The notes under the pieces were generated by a model. The model saw only the letters and a program-made list of their open reading frames with translations, had not been told where the DNA came from and did not search any database. From CAYLXN01 sp964388235 (lineage in GTDB: Bacteria; Patescibacteriota; Saccharimonadia; Saccharimonadales; Saccharimonadaceae), in contig CAYLXN010000003.1 of assembly GCA_964388235.1 (NCBI GenBank), positions 1 through 61,917 of the forward strand: DNA of 61,917 nt, read 5' to 3'. Positions 23,591 through 32,744 of the stretch are shown piece by piece (within the stretch, counting starts at the first letter, position 1; each line of letters opens with the position of its first letter). Made by a program: the position numbers and the translations under genes.

Positions 23591-24584
23591 AATTGTCCGT
23601 TCAGGCAGCTTGTTGGCGTGGGTGCTAGTTGTCGGGCTGGTGGCTCTGGGGGCGGTGATGATTTACCAGCCGTATCTGATGCGTGATCTGGTTGTCAGTT
23701 CGACCTATCAACCAACAGCTGAAGTGCAGCAGATATTAGCCAAACTAGATTTAAATCCAGCGGTGACTAAGACGGTTTACGCTAGTCGACCCGAGGTAAA
23801 CAATGCCGATCAGTTTAATCAAAACTGTCAGCAAAGGGAAGCTTCGGTAGCGATTTTGGGCTGTTTTGCCAATAGTCAGATTTTTGTTTATCAAGTCACC
23901 GATGCTAATCTCAACGGAGTAATGGAAGCGACCATGGCTCACGAGGTGCTGCATGCGGTTTATCAGCGACTGCCTGCGTCGGAGAAAGAACGGATCAATG
24001 GTTTGTTGGAGGAGAATTACAGGCTCAATAAAAACCCAGAGCTTGACAAGCGATTAGAATTGTACGCTAAAATCGAGCCAGGCGAGCGCGCTAATGAGCT
24101 GCATTCGATTTTAGGGAGTGAATTTAAGAATTTAACTCCTGAGCTGGAAACTTATTATCAGCAAATTTTTAAACAACGGCAGACGGTGACTGGTTTTTAT
24201 CAGCAGTACGCTAGCCGATTTATTGATTTAAACCAACAGTTGGATCAGATAAAATCAGAGCTGACAAGCTTGGAGCAGGCTATTGTTAGCCAACGCAACA
24301 ATTACGAAGCCGAATCTGAAAGTTTAAACGCCGACATTAATGATTTTAATCAGCGAGCTAATAGCGGCTATTTTAATAGTCAGAAAGATTTTGAAGCTCA
24401 GCGGCAAAAACTTTTGGAGCGAAGTGGTTATTTGGAGGGGCAATTTACGGCGATTAACCAATCAATCGATCAATACAATAAATTAGCCGCCGATTATAAT
24501 AGACTTTCTGATCAGTTAGCTAGTCTTAATGAGGGGATAAATTCGATGTCAAAAGTCAAGCAACCAACTGCGGAGGCGATTTGA
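23577..24584 (+). CDS. Membrane-anchored HExxH metallopeptidase-like protein
   Basis: A 335-aa protein: one N-terminal membrane anchor (about 13-33), an extracytoplasmic domain with MAHEVLHAVYQRL (HExxH, about residue 122) and a possible third ligand Glu in ANELHSILGSEF, then a long coiled coil (about 210-330). The fold suggests a small zinc peptidase on a stalk facing outside. It is translated from within the end of clpC and overlaps radA by one base, an operon of clpC-peptidase-radA. I cannot name a family. Confidence 0.7.
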   Translation: MSRNKIVRSGSLLAWVLVVGLVALGAVMIYQPYLMRDLVVSSTYQPTAEVQQILAKLDLNPAVTKTVYASRPEVNNADQFNQNCQQREASVAILGCFANSQIFVYQVTDANLNGVMEATMAHEVLHAVYQRLPASEKERINGLLEENYRLNKNPELDKRLELYAKIEPGERANELHSILGSEFKNLTPELETYYQQIFKQRQTVTGFYQQYASRFIDLNQQLDQIKSELTSLEQAIVSQRNNYEAESESLNADINDFNQRANSGYFNSQKDFEAQRQKLLERSGYLEGQFTAINQSIDQYNKLAADYNRLSDQLASLNEGINSMSKVKQPTAEAI

Positions 24585-25945
24585 TGGCTAAGCTTAAAAC
24601 GATGTTTGTTTGTCAAAATTGTGGTGCTAAGCACTCGAAGTGGTCGGGGCGTTGTGACAGTTGCGGTCAGTGGAATACCTTAGTCGAAGAAGTGATTGAA
24701 ACTGATTCCAAGACAGCGATTGCTAAGAGTCAACAGACGGCTGTTTCACTAAAACCAGTTAAACTGGCTTCTAAAACTTCTAAAGCTGCTCAGCAAAAAC
24801 GTCTAGGAACTGGTTTTGCGGACTTAGACGCGGTTTTGGGTGGTGGGCTTTTACAGGGAGGTGTGGCGCTGATGGCTGGGCAGCCTGGAATCGGCAAAAG
24901 TACGCTGCTAATGCAATTAGCGGGGGAAATTTCTCAAACCGGCACGGTTTTATATGTCAGTGGTGAGGAATCGCTGGATCAAGTTGCGGATCGTGGTCGG
25001 CGGTTGCTGAAAACTATTGATGATAAATTGTTGTTTGTTTCATCTGTCAATGCGGCTGACATCGCCCAAACAATTGAGTCGGGGGCTTACGATTTGGTGG
25101 TGGTTGATTCTATTCAAACGATGCAATTGCCAGAAATTACTTCGGCACCGGGTTCAGTTAGTCAGATTACCAATTCAACCAATATTTTGATTCGGGCTGC
25201 TAAAAAATCGCAAACGGCCTTGGTGATTGTCGGGCATGTAACCAAGGAGGGATCGATCGCTGGGCCAAAGATTATGGAGCATTTGGTCGATGTTGTGTTA
25301 CAATTAGAGGGCGATCGCTACGGTGGGTTTAAAACAGTCAGGGCAATTAAAAATCGTTATGGCTCAACCAACGAGATGGCTATTTTCGAAATGACTGATC
25401 GTGGTCTGCAGATTGTCACTAATCCGTCCGCAGTGCTGCTCAAGGAGCGAGTTTCGACTGATGGATCGGTTATTTTGGCCACCATGGAGGGGAACCGGCC
25501 GTTGCTGGTAGAGGTGCAGGCGCTGGTTAATCAAACTAATTTTGGTTACCCGAAGCGAACCGCATCTGGTTTTGACGTCAATAGATTGAACTTATTAATC
25601 GCTATTCTTGAGCGACGGACAAAACTCAAATTAGATGACAAAGATATTTATGTCAATGTAATCGGTGGAGTAAAAGTTAACGATCCAGGAGCTGATTTGG
25701 CGGTCGCGATGGCGGTGGCTTCCAACGCTACTGGTCGCAAAATTGCTGAAGATAAAGTAGTTTTTGGCGAAATTGGGCTAGGTGGTGAAGTTCGAAGCGT
25801 ACCGATGATCGCCCAGCGCATAGCTGAAGCTAAAAAGCTCGATTTTAAGTCGGCAATTGGTCCGTCAGGTGACAGTAAATATCCGTTTATTGAGGCGGTT
25901 AGTGATCTGCGGCAAGTATTAATTAAATATTTAAACACAAAGTAA
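24584..25945 (+). CDS. radA: DNA repair protein RadA
   Basis: A 453-aa RecA-like helicase for branch migration in recombination. The zinc finger is intact (CQNCGAKHSKWSGRCDSCGQW, residues 9-29). ATPase core: GQPGIGKSTLLMQ, VVVDSIQTM, KNRYGSTNE (the RadA-specific KNRFG motif with Tyr), then a Lon-like C-terminal domain. Start ATG 24584 follows CGGAGG by 7 nt and overlaps the preceding stop (TGATG). Confidence 0.96.
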   Translation: MAKLKTMFVCQNCGAKHSKWSGRCDSCGQWNTLVEEVIETDSKTAIAKSQQTAVSLKPVKLASKTSKAAQQKRLGTGFADLDAVLGGGLLQGGVALMAGQPGIGKSTLLMQLAGEISQTGTVLYVSGEESLDQVADRGRRLLKTIDDKLLFVSSVNAADIAQTIESGAYDLVVVDSIQTMQLPEITSAPGSVSQITNSTNILIRAAKKSQTALVIVGHVTKEGSIAGPKIMEHLVDVVLQLEGDRYGGFKTVRAIKNRYGSTNEMAIFEMTDRGLQIVTNPSAVLLKERVSTDGSVILATMEGNRPLLVEVQALVNQTNFGYPKRTASGFDVNRLNLLIAILERRTKLKLDDKDIYVNVIGGVKVNDPGADLAVAMAVASNATGRKIAEDKVVFGEIGLGGEVRSVPMIAQRIAEAKKLDFKSAIGPSGDSKYPFIEAVSDLRQVLIKYLNTK

Positions 25946-25952
25946 GGAAATT

Positions 25953-26903
25953 ATGATAGAAATTTTAACAGTTATTAATAGTGTAATTTTAGTTTTGATT
26001 TTAGGACTGCTAGTGCGGCACGATCGACAAGATCAAGTCAAAAACGGCTCAGATCGGCAAGTTTTGCTAGATACTTCGGTTTTGATCGATGGTCGGATTG
26101 CAGAGCTTGGTAAAACTGGTTTTTTGAACGATAATCTTTTGATTTCAAGAGGTGTTTTGAATGAATTGCAGTTATTGGCCGATGGCTCAGACCACGAAAA
26201 GCGAGCTCGAGCTCGACATGGATTGGACATAATTCGCGAATTACAGGAGCAGGTGCTAGTCAAAATCACGATTCTTGACGATAGTCGATCGACACCAGAA
26301 GGTGTTGATCATCGGCTGCTGAATTTGGCTCGTGAATACGGCTATTGGTTGTGTACGATTGACTATAATTTAAACAAAGTGGCTAAAGTTGAGGGGGTGT
26401 CGGTGCTTAATATCAATGAATTGGCTCAGAGTGTGCGGATGGCGGCTTTGCCTGGTGAGCAGTTGGAGTTGAAGTTAACCGCCGTTGGTCAGGATAAAAA
26501 CCAAGCTGTGGGCTATTTAGAGGATGGTGCCATGGTGGTGGTGGCTGAGGCGGCCAACAGAGTTGGGCAAACTGAGCCGGTGATAATTACCAAAAGTTTG
26601 CAAACCGAAGCCGGTAAGATGATGTTTGCGGAGCTAGTTAACAAAACTTCAACCACTAAACAAAAGCCGCAAGCTAGTCGACAGGCAGCGGTGAAAAAGA
26701 CTGAGCCTAAGAAAACAACACCAAAGGAAGTTAAGAAGCAACAGAAGGCTGGGGCCAGTAAAAATCAGCATCAAGATAAAAAGCGAGATACTAAAAAGCG
26801 AACAATTAGCAATAAACAATCACGCAATAATCACAAAACTAATCGTCGGGGTAAAAAGTCAATTGAAGATCGACTGATGACGACGATTAGAAACCAGAAG
26901 TAG
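25953..26903 (+). CDS. PIN-TRAM domain protein (YacL-like)
   Basis: A 316-aa protein with a short N-terminal membrane helix (4-22), a PIN nuclease domain (LLDTSVLIDGRI with catalytic Asp residues, CTIDYNLNKVA) and a TRAM domain (about 165-215). The tail from about 225 is Lys/Gln-rich and probably disordered, suited to RNA or DNA binding. Compared with Firmicutes YacL, which has four membrane helices, only one remains. Follows radA after 7 bp, as YacL commonly does. Confidence 0.85.
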   Translation: MIEILTVINSVILVLILGLLVRHDRQDQVKNGSDRQVLLDTSVLIDGRIAELGKTGFLNDNLLISRGVLNELQLLADGSDHEKRARARHGLDIIRELQEQVLVKITILDDSRSTPEGVDHRLLNLAREYGYWLCTIDYNLNKVAKVEGVSVLNINELAQSVRMAALPGEQLELKLTAVGQDKNQAVGYLEDGAMVVVAEAANRVGQTEPVIITKSLQTEAGKMMFAELVNKTSTTKQKPQASRQAAVKKTEPKKTTPKEVKKQQKAGASKNQHQDKKRDTKKRTISNKQSRNNHKTNRRGKKSIEDRLMTTIRNQK

Positions 26904-26922
26904 AGCTTGTAGTTACTAACAG

Positions 26923-29646
26923 CTAGCTGGAAGGACGTTGCTTTCGGCGCCAGAGGACGGCTGATCTGTCGTCCTCTTCTTCTTTGTCGTCCTCGGCAGG
27001 AGCTGGTTTTCGGACATCTGGTCCTGTAAACGATTGCTGACTACTGTAGAGAGCTTGGTCACGGACAGTGACGGTAATTGTTTGCTTGCTGGCGGTGAAG
27101 TTGTGGCTTATCTTGATCGTCAAGCTAGCGCTGCCGTTGAATACTTCTTGACCACCAACACTAACTGTAGCAGTAGTCAATTGGTGGGTTCCTTGGGCGA
27201 TGCTAATCATGATCGAGTTTGGTGTGGTTTGCACACTGTTAACGCTTGGCTTGGTGTCGCCACATTTATGAACATTATCCTTTTCAGCAGAATTGTAGCC
27301 TTCACTATTCAAAATAATCTCTTTTTTCGAGATCGGGTCGACCATTTTAGTAATGGCAATTTCAATCTTGGCTTCATCAGGGGTACATTCGGTAGCTAGC
27401 CGTTTAGATACTTTATCAAAAGTCATTTTTTGAGTTTTAGCCACCTGACTTTGATTAAACCATGAAGGCCAAATGTCGGTTTGCCCCATGACGGTCATGC
27501 GTTTCATGCCTTCTGGTTGGGCGATTTGATCACCGGATTTCCATTTATTTTGCTTGGCGTAAACGTTGTGGTGGACGTTGTACATATATTCTCCCATCGC
27601 CATACGCACTGGTGAGTTATCGCTTGAATAAAGTGGTCGACCATCGTGATTGCCGGACCAAACGCCAGTGGCAATTTTGTTTGAATAACCCATCATCCAA
27701 GAATCTTTGGCCTGACCATGACCATTTTCGGTCGTGCCAGTCTTGACTGCTGTCCAAACGCCGTCAACCACGAAACCATAGCCATAAGCTTGAGCGCCGA
27801 AAGTCAATGATCTAGCGGAAGCGTCAGCCAAGATGTCGCTGACCATGAAGGCAGTTTGGGGGTCAACCACTCGTTTGCCTTGAGCGTCTTTCCAGACCAT
27901 TAGCTGTTCGTTGCTAGAGTTTTTGACTTCTAAGACGTAAGTCAGGGGTTTGTATGAACCGCCGCGAGCAACTGAAGCGTAGGCATTAGTGTGTTCTATT
28001 TGCTTGACTCGGCAGCCACCACCAATAGCTGAGGATAGGCCAGCGTTTTGGTTGTCGGCGCAGTATGACAAATTACCCAAATCTCGGTTTGTCTTGAGCG
28101 AGTCTTCGATGCCTGCGATATACATCGCCTTGACTGCTGGGCGGTTTAAGGAAGAGCCGAGAGACTTGCGAATAGTGACGTTGCCGTAAGTTCTTCTGGT
28201 GTAGTTTTGCAAAGTACAGTTGGAAATTGACCCAGCACAGTAGATATTGTCGATATTTTCATCGCGTAAAATCGATCCGGGGCCGTAGTTAACACCTTCG
28301 CGTTCTTTAAACAGCGGAATGTAGTCAACTAAAGGCTTGATACTGGAACCTGGTTCTAGTAGTGAGGTGGTAGCATTTCTTTGACCGTAGCCAGCTTTTC
28401 TAAAGTCGACACTACCGACCATGGCGATCACTTGAGCAGTATCGACATCAACCGAGCTGAGTGACATGTTGTCGGCGCCCGTAGCGCCGATCATGGTGGC
28501 ACCCTTGGCGACTGCCTGTTCAGCGTATTGTTGAGCTTCTAGGTCGAGTGAAGTTTTGATCTTTAAACCACCAGCACGAACTGTTGTCATGCCGAGATGA
28601 TTTTCTAACTGATTTCGAACTTCAAGCACGAAATGGGGCGCCTTAATACCCTTGAGACTGTCTTCTTCTTGCTGAATGGTTGCTAAAATATCAAATTTCT
28701 TGGCTTTTTCGGCTTCTTCTTTGGTAATTGAGCCGACTTCGACCATCGAGTCGAGCACGTAGTGCTGACGGGCGATCAAAGCTTCGTTGCCCTCGGTGTT
28801 GTATGGATCGTAAAGGAATGGTTGATTAGGAATGGCGGCCAAGAGAGCGGCTTCAGGTAAGGTTAAGTTTTTTGAGCTTTTCTTGAAGTAAGACTTAGCT
28901 CCCGATTCGACACCATTACGTCGTCCGCCATAAGGTGATTCATTGAGGTAGAGGGCTAAAATATCATCTTTGCTGTATTTGCGCTCGATTTCGATGGCTA
29001 GGATAATCTCTTTAATTTTGCGCGGGATGCCGTCAATGCCGCGGTTATGGGCTTCGTCCGCCAAGAAGACTTGTTTAACTAGCTGTTGTGTTAAAGTTGA
29101 GCCACCCTGAACGCTTTTACCTCGGAGATTGTTGATGAAAGCTCGAGTAATACCTGCAACACTAACTCCATGATGATCATAAAAGCTACGATCTTCGATA
29201 GCGACGGTGGCATCTTTGATGTATTTGTTGATGTTTTTGTTTTCGACCACCAGGCGATAATTATCATCGCCCTTATCCTCCCAGAGTAGTTTGCCATTGC
29301 GGTCGTAATACACGTTGACTGTTGTCTGGACTTTGCGTGTCAAATCATTGGCGTTTATTTCCTTTAAATCTTGGCGAAAATAAGCGAAAACACCCGCTAG
29401 CAGTGCTACGCCCAAGACAATCAGCACGCCGAGGACTTTCAGCGAGGCGATTAAACCCTCTTTGGAGAATAAAAATTTAGCAACTCGCTTAGGGTGCAGT
29501 CGGTAAAAAAAGCGCTTGACTGGGTTTTTAGGTAAGCTGGCTTTGTACTGAGCTTTTTGGCGTAATTTAGCTTCTTGTTTTGCTTTGCGGCTCGACGCTA
29601 AATTGGAGTATAGCTTCATATTCTTGGCTTTATTTTTCTTTGGCAC
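26923..29646 (-). CDS. Class A penicillin-binding protein (PBP1A-like)
   Basis: A 907-aa bifunctional peptidoglycan synthase. Cytoplasmic basic N-terminus, membrane helix about 67-90, glycosyltransferase 51 domain (EDRSFYDHHGVS, GGSTLTQQLVKQVFL), transpeptidase domain with the Ser-x-x-Lys motif in EPGSSIKP, the KTGT motif in AVKTGTTENG, then a C-terminal beta-rich extension of about 120 residues and an acidic/basic end. Start is GTG at 29646, after AGAAGGA. It builds cell-wall glycan and crosslinks. Confidence 0.95.
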   Translation of the reverse strand: MPKKNKAKNMKLYSNLASSRKAKQEAKLRQKAQYKASLPKNPVKRFFYRLHPKRVAKFLFSKEGLIASLKVLGVLIVLGVALLAGVFAYFRQDLKEINANDLTRKVQTTVNVYYDRNGKLLWEDKGDDNYRLVVENKNINKYIKDATVAIEDRSFYDHHGVSVAGITRAFINNLRGKSVQGGSTLTQQLVKQVFLADEAHNRGIDGIPRKIKEIILAIEIERKYSKDDILALYLNESPYGGRRNGVESGAKSYFKKSSKNLTLPEAALLAAIPNQPFLYDPYNTEGNEALIARQHYVLDSMVEVGSITKEEAEKAKKFDILATIQQEEDSLKGIKAPHFVLEVRNQLENHLGMTTVRAGGLKIKTSLDLEAQQYAEQAVAKGATMIGATGADNMSLSSVDVDTAQVIAMVGSVDFRKAGYGQRNATTSLLEPGSSIKPLVDYIPLFKEREGVNYGPGSILRDENIDNIYCAGSISNCTLQNYTRRTYGNVTIRKSLGSSLNRPAVKAMYIAGIEDSLKTNRDLGNLSYCADNQNAGLSSAIGGGCRVKQIEHTNAYASVARGGSYKPLTYVLEVKNSSNEQLMVWKDAQGKRVVDPQTAFMVSDILADASARSLTFGAQAYGYGFVVDGVWTAVKTGTTENGHGQAKDSWMMGYSNKIATGVWSGNHDGRPLYSSDNSPVRMAMGEYMYNVHHNVYAKQNKWKSGDQIAQPEGMKRMTVMGQTDIWPSWFNQSQVAKTQKMTFDKVSKRLATECTPDEAKIEIAITKMVDPISKKEIILNSEGYNSAEKDNVHKCGDTKPSVNSVQTTPNSIMISIAQGTHQLTTATVSVGGQEVFNGSASLTIKISHNFTASKQTITVTVRDQALYSSQQSFTGPDVRKPAPAEDDKEEEDDRSAVLWRRKQRPSS

Positions 29647-29671
29647 GTTTAAAATCCTTCTGTTATCAAAT

Positions 29672-29700
29672 ATTATAAATTGTTTTTAACAAATAATTAA
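29672..29700 (-). promoter_or_regulatory. Promoter of the PBP gene
   Basis: Minus strand TTAATT, 17-bp spacer, TATAAT. Confidence 0.5.
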
Positions 29701-29775
29701 CACATTCATTATACCATCTTTGATGAATAATTAGTATTTTTTTGCTATACTTTAATATAAGTAGGAAAGGAGAAA

Positions 29776-30990
29776 ATGAAATTATCAAGTGATCTCAAAT
29801 GGCGAGGATTGGTCAATCAGACGACTTTTAATGATTTACAGGCGATTGACGCTCCAGGAGTGAAATTCTATCTTGGCGTCGATCCGAGTGCTGATAGTAT
29901 GACGATTGGTAATTTGGCGGCAATATTGTTTGCGCGGCGACTGATCGAGGCGGGTCATCAGGCCTATCTGTTGGTTGGAGGTGCGACCGGTCAAATTGGC
30001 GATCCAGACGGCAAAAAAGACGAGCGTGATCTCAAAGATTTGACCACAATTAATCACAATAAACAGCAGATTGTTAGTCAGTTTCAGCGGCTATTTGAGG
30101 GTGGTGATTTTGAAGTGGTGGATAATTTAGACTGGTTTGATGGCTTTGGCTATATCGATTTCTTGCGTGAAGTTGGCAAGCATATGCCGATGAGCCAGAT
30201 GTTGGGGCGGGAGTTTATTAAGAGTCGGCTTGGCGATGGCGGCAGTGGAATTTCCTATGCGGAGTTTTCGTACGTGTTGATTCAGGCTTATGATTTTGTG
30301 CATTTAAATCGTCAATTCGGTGTTAATTTGCAAATTTGTGGCGCTGATCAATGGGGAAATTCAATCGCAGGAGTTGATTTGTTGCGACGAATGGATGGTA
30401 AAACCGCTGACGTGTTGTCTTTGCCTCTTGTTGTAAATAAGTCAACAGGTAGGAAGTTTGGTAAGAGTGAAGATGGCGCTATTTGGCTGGACGAAAACAA
30501 GACCAGTGTTTATAAGTTTTATCAATTTTGGCTGAATCTGGATGATGACGGCGTTGAAGATTATCTGAAAATTTATACTTTTTTGAGCAAAGATGAGATT
30601 GAAGATTTGATTTCGGTTCATCGACAAAATCCAGGCGAGCGAGCGGCGCAGAAAGTATTAGCTAAAGAAGTCACAACCTTGGTTCATGGCTTGCAGCGCT
30701 GTCAGAGTGTGCAGCGAGTGTCACGGGTACTGTTCAGCGGCGAAGGGTTTGATCAGTTGACCGAAGATGACCTTGATCTGTTAGCTAAGGAAATTCCGAC
30801 CACAGCTATCGGGCAGACAGTCGTGGCGGCCTTAGTTGAAACTAAAGTCGTTAATAGCAACAGCCAAGCTCGACGATTGATTGAGTCGGGGGCGGTGACG
30901 GTTAATGGTCAAAAAATCGAGCAAGATTTCGAACTCGATAAGCCAAGTTTAGTCAAAAAAGGTAAAAATAATTTTATATTAGTGAGGTAA
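29776..30990 (+). CDS. tyrS: Tyrosyl-tRNA synthetase with divergent HIGH motif
   Basis: A 404-aa class I synthetase. Catalytic domain 1-300, C-terminal S4 RNA-binding domain (SQARRLIESGAVTVNG). The second signature is KFGKSEDG, as in bacterial TyrRS. The first signature, usually TADS-L-HIGH, reads SADSMTIGN, so both histidines are replaced by Thr and Asn. Tyr-binding residues and the QICGADQWGN helix look normal, so I expect an active enzyme. No T-box leader is visible; GAAAGGAG precedes the ATG. Confidence 0.96.
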   Translation: MKLSSDLKWRGLVNQTTFNDLQAIDAPGVKFYLGVDPSADSMTIGNLAAILFARRLIEAGHQAYLLVGGATGQIGDPDGKKDERDLKDLTTINHNKQQIVSQFQRLFEGGDFEVVDNLDWFDGFGYIDFLREVGKHMPMSQMLGREFIKSRLGDGGSGISYAEFSYVLIQAYDFVHLNRQFGVNLQICGADQWGNSIAGVDLLRRMDGKTADVLSLPLVVNKSTGRKFGKSEDGAIWLDENKTSVYKFYQFWLNLDDDGVEDYLKIYTFLSKDEIEDLISVHRQNPGERAAQKVLAKEVTTLVHGLQRCQSVQRVSRVLFSGEGFDQLTEDDLDLLAKEIPTTAIGQTVVAALVETKVVNSNSQARRLIESGAVTVNGQKIEQDFELDKPSLVKKGKNNFILVR

Positions 30991-30992
30991 AA

Positions 30993-32744
30993 ATGGATCA
31001 GGCGGCGCAAAAATTATCAACTACGGCGTTTAATAATTTAAAACAATGGCTAGAATCAGACAAATACGCTGAATTTCGGCCAGAAATCGAGCAGTTGTTG
31101 GCGGCGGAAGCTTGGGATGAGTTAGAGGATGGGTTTTTCAAAGTTTTGGAATTTGGCACAGCGGGTCGTCGTGGCAAAACTGGCGCTGGACCGAATCGAA
31201 TTAATAAAATCACCATTGGTGAGTCAACTCAAGGTTTTTGTGATTATCTAGCTAGCCAAAAGCCAATTAATCAAGCGATTGTGATCGCTTATGACACGCG
31301 GATTACCAGTCAAGATTTAGCTAAATATGCAGCTCAGGTTGCTGCGGCTAATGATTTTAAGGTTTATTTGTTCGATGGCTTTCGGTCAACACCTGAGTTG
31401 AGTTTCATGGTGCGGCACTTGCAGGCGGCGGCGGGTATCGTAATTTCAGCTTCGCACAATCCGCCTCAGGATAATGGTTTTAAAGCTTACTGGTCGGATG
31501 GCGGGCAGTTGGTTAATCCGCACGCTAAAGCGGTGCTTGAAGCGTCGCAAAAAGTTGTTGACATCAGAGTGATTGATTTTGAGGCGGCGATCGAGGCGAG
31601 TAAAATTGAACTTCTAGGAGCCGAGGCTGACCAAGCTTACTACGAGGCGGTTTTGGCGTTGTCGCAAAATCAAGCTCGTGATTTGAAGCTGGTTTATTCG
31701 CCGCTACATGGTGCTGGTCAGCGTAACGTATTGCCAGTTTTGCAGCAGGCTGGTTTTACGGTTGATGTGGTTGAGGCGCAAATGACGCCAGATGGTAATT
31801 TTCCAACCATTAGCGACCAAAAACCAAACCCCGAAAATCCAAACGCTAATCAATTGGCGGTTGAGCAGCTACTGGCGACCGAGGCTGATTTAGCAATCAC
31901 CACCGATCCTGACGCTGATCGCTTGGCGGTGGTAGTTAATCGTGACGGTCAGCCACGGCTTTTGACTGGCAATCAGACAGCAGCCTTAATTGCCGACTAT
32001 TTATTGTCAAAATTATCACCTAAAGCCCGTCAGCAAGCTTATTTAGCTAAAACCATCGTCACGACTGATTTATTGGCTGACATCGCTAAGCACTATCAGG
32101 CGCAGATTTTTGGTGATCATCTGGTTGGCTTTAAATATATCGGGCAGGAAATCGAAAGTCATCTCGATGACGGTTTGCGGTTTCTGATGGGTGGTGAGGA
32201 GAGCTACGGAGTGTTGGTTGGTGATTACGCTCGCGACAAGGACGCTGCTAGTGGCGTGTTGCCGATTTGTGAACTGGCGGCAGAGTTGAAATTGGCGGGC
32301 AAAGATTTGTTTGATCAACTATTAGTCTTGTTTGAGCGCCACGGTTGGTTTAATGAAACTCTGAATAGTTTGGATTTTCCAGGAGCGACTGGTTTTCAGC
32401 AGATGCAGGATTTGATGTTTCGACTACGTCAACATCCGCCAACCAAAATTACTGACCAGATGGTGACGGCGATTCGAGATTATAGCGATCTAACGATTAA
32501 AAATCTATCCACTGGCGAGCAGACCAGCCTCAAGTGCAGTGATACTGGCAATGTGTTGGTGTTTGAGTTTGGTGATCCTCGGTGCCGTCTGACGATTCGT
32601 CCGAGCGGCACTGAGCCGAAAATTAAGCTTTATCTTCAGTGGTGGTCGGAGGCGACTGGCGAGATTTCGCTGGAACAATTAACCAAGCAGCAACAGGCAG
32701 TCGAGCAACTGGTGGCTGAGATGAAAGCGGAGTTGATTGATTAA
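30993..32744 (+). CDS. Phosphoglucomutase / phosphomannomutase
   Basis: A 583-aa alpha-D-phosphohexomutase of the long (PGM2-like) type. The phosphoserine loop is ISASHNPPQDNGFKAYW, the metal loop TDPDADRLAVV, the sugar-specificity loop GGEESYGVLVGDYARDKD and the phosphate-binding loop RPSGTEPKIKLYL. It interconverts hexose 1- and 6-phosphates for glycan precursors. It lies 2 bp after tyrS and directly abuts recG. Confidence 0.93.
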   Translation: MDQAAQKLSTTAFNNLKQWLESDKYAEFRPEIEQLLAAEAWDELEDGFFKVLEFGTAGRRGKTGAGPNRINKITIGESTQGFCDYLASQKPINQAIVIAYDTRITSQDLAKYAAQVAAANDFKVYLFDGFRSTPELSFMVRHLQAAAGIVISASHNPPQDNGFKAYWSDGGQLVNPHAKAVLEASQKVVDIRVIDFEAAIEASKIELLGAEADQAYYEAVLALSQNQARDLKLVYSPLHGAGQRNVLPVLQQAGFTVDVVEAQMTPDGNFPTISDQKPNPENPNANQLAVEQLLATEADLAITTDPDADRLAVVVNRDGQPRLLTGNQTAALIADYLLSKLSPKARQQAYLAKTIVTTDLLADIAKHYQAQIFGDHLVGFKYIGQEIESHLDDGLRFLMGGEESYGVLVGDYARDKDAASGVLPICELAAELKLAGKDLFDQLLVLFERHGWFNETLNSLDFPGATGFQQMQDLMFRLRQHPPTKITDQMVTAIRDYSDLTIKNLSTGEQTSLKCSDTGNVLVFEFGDPRCRLTIRPSGTEPKIKLYLQWWSEATGEISLEQLTKQQQAVEQLVAEMKAELID

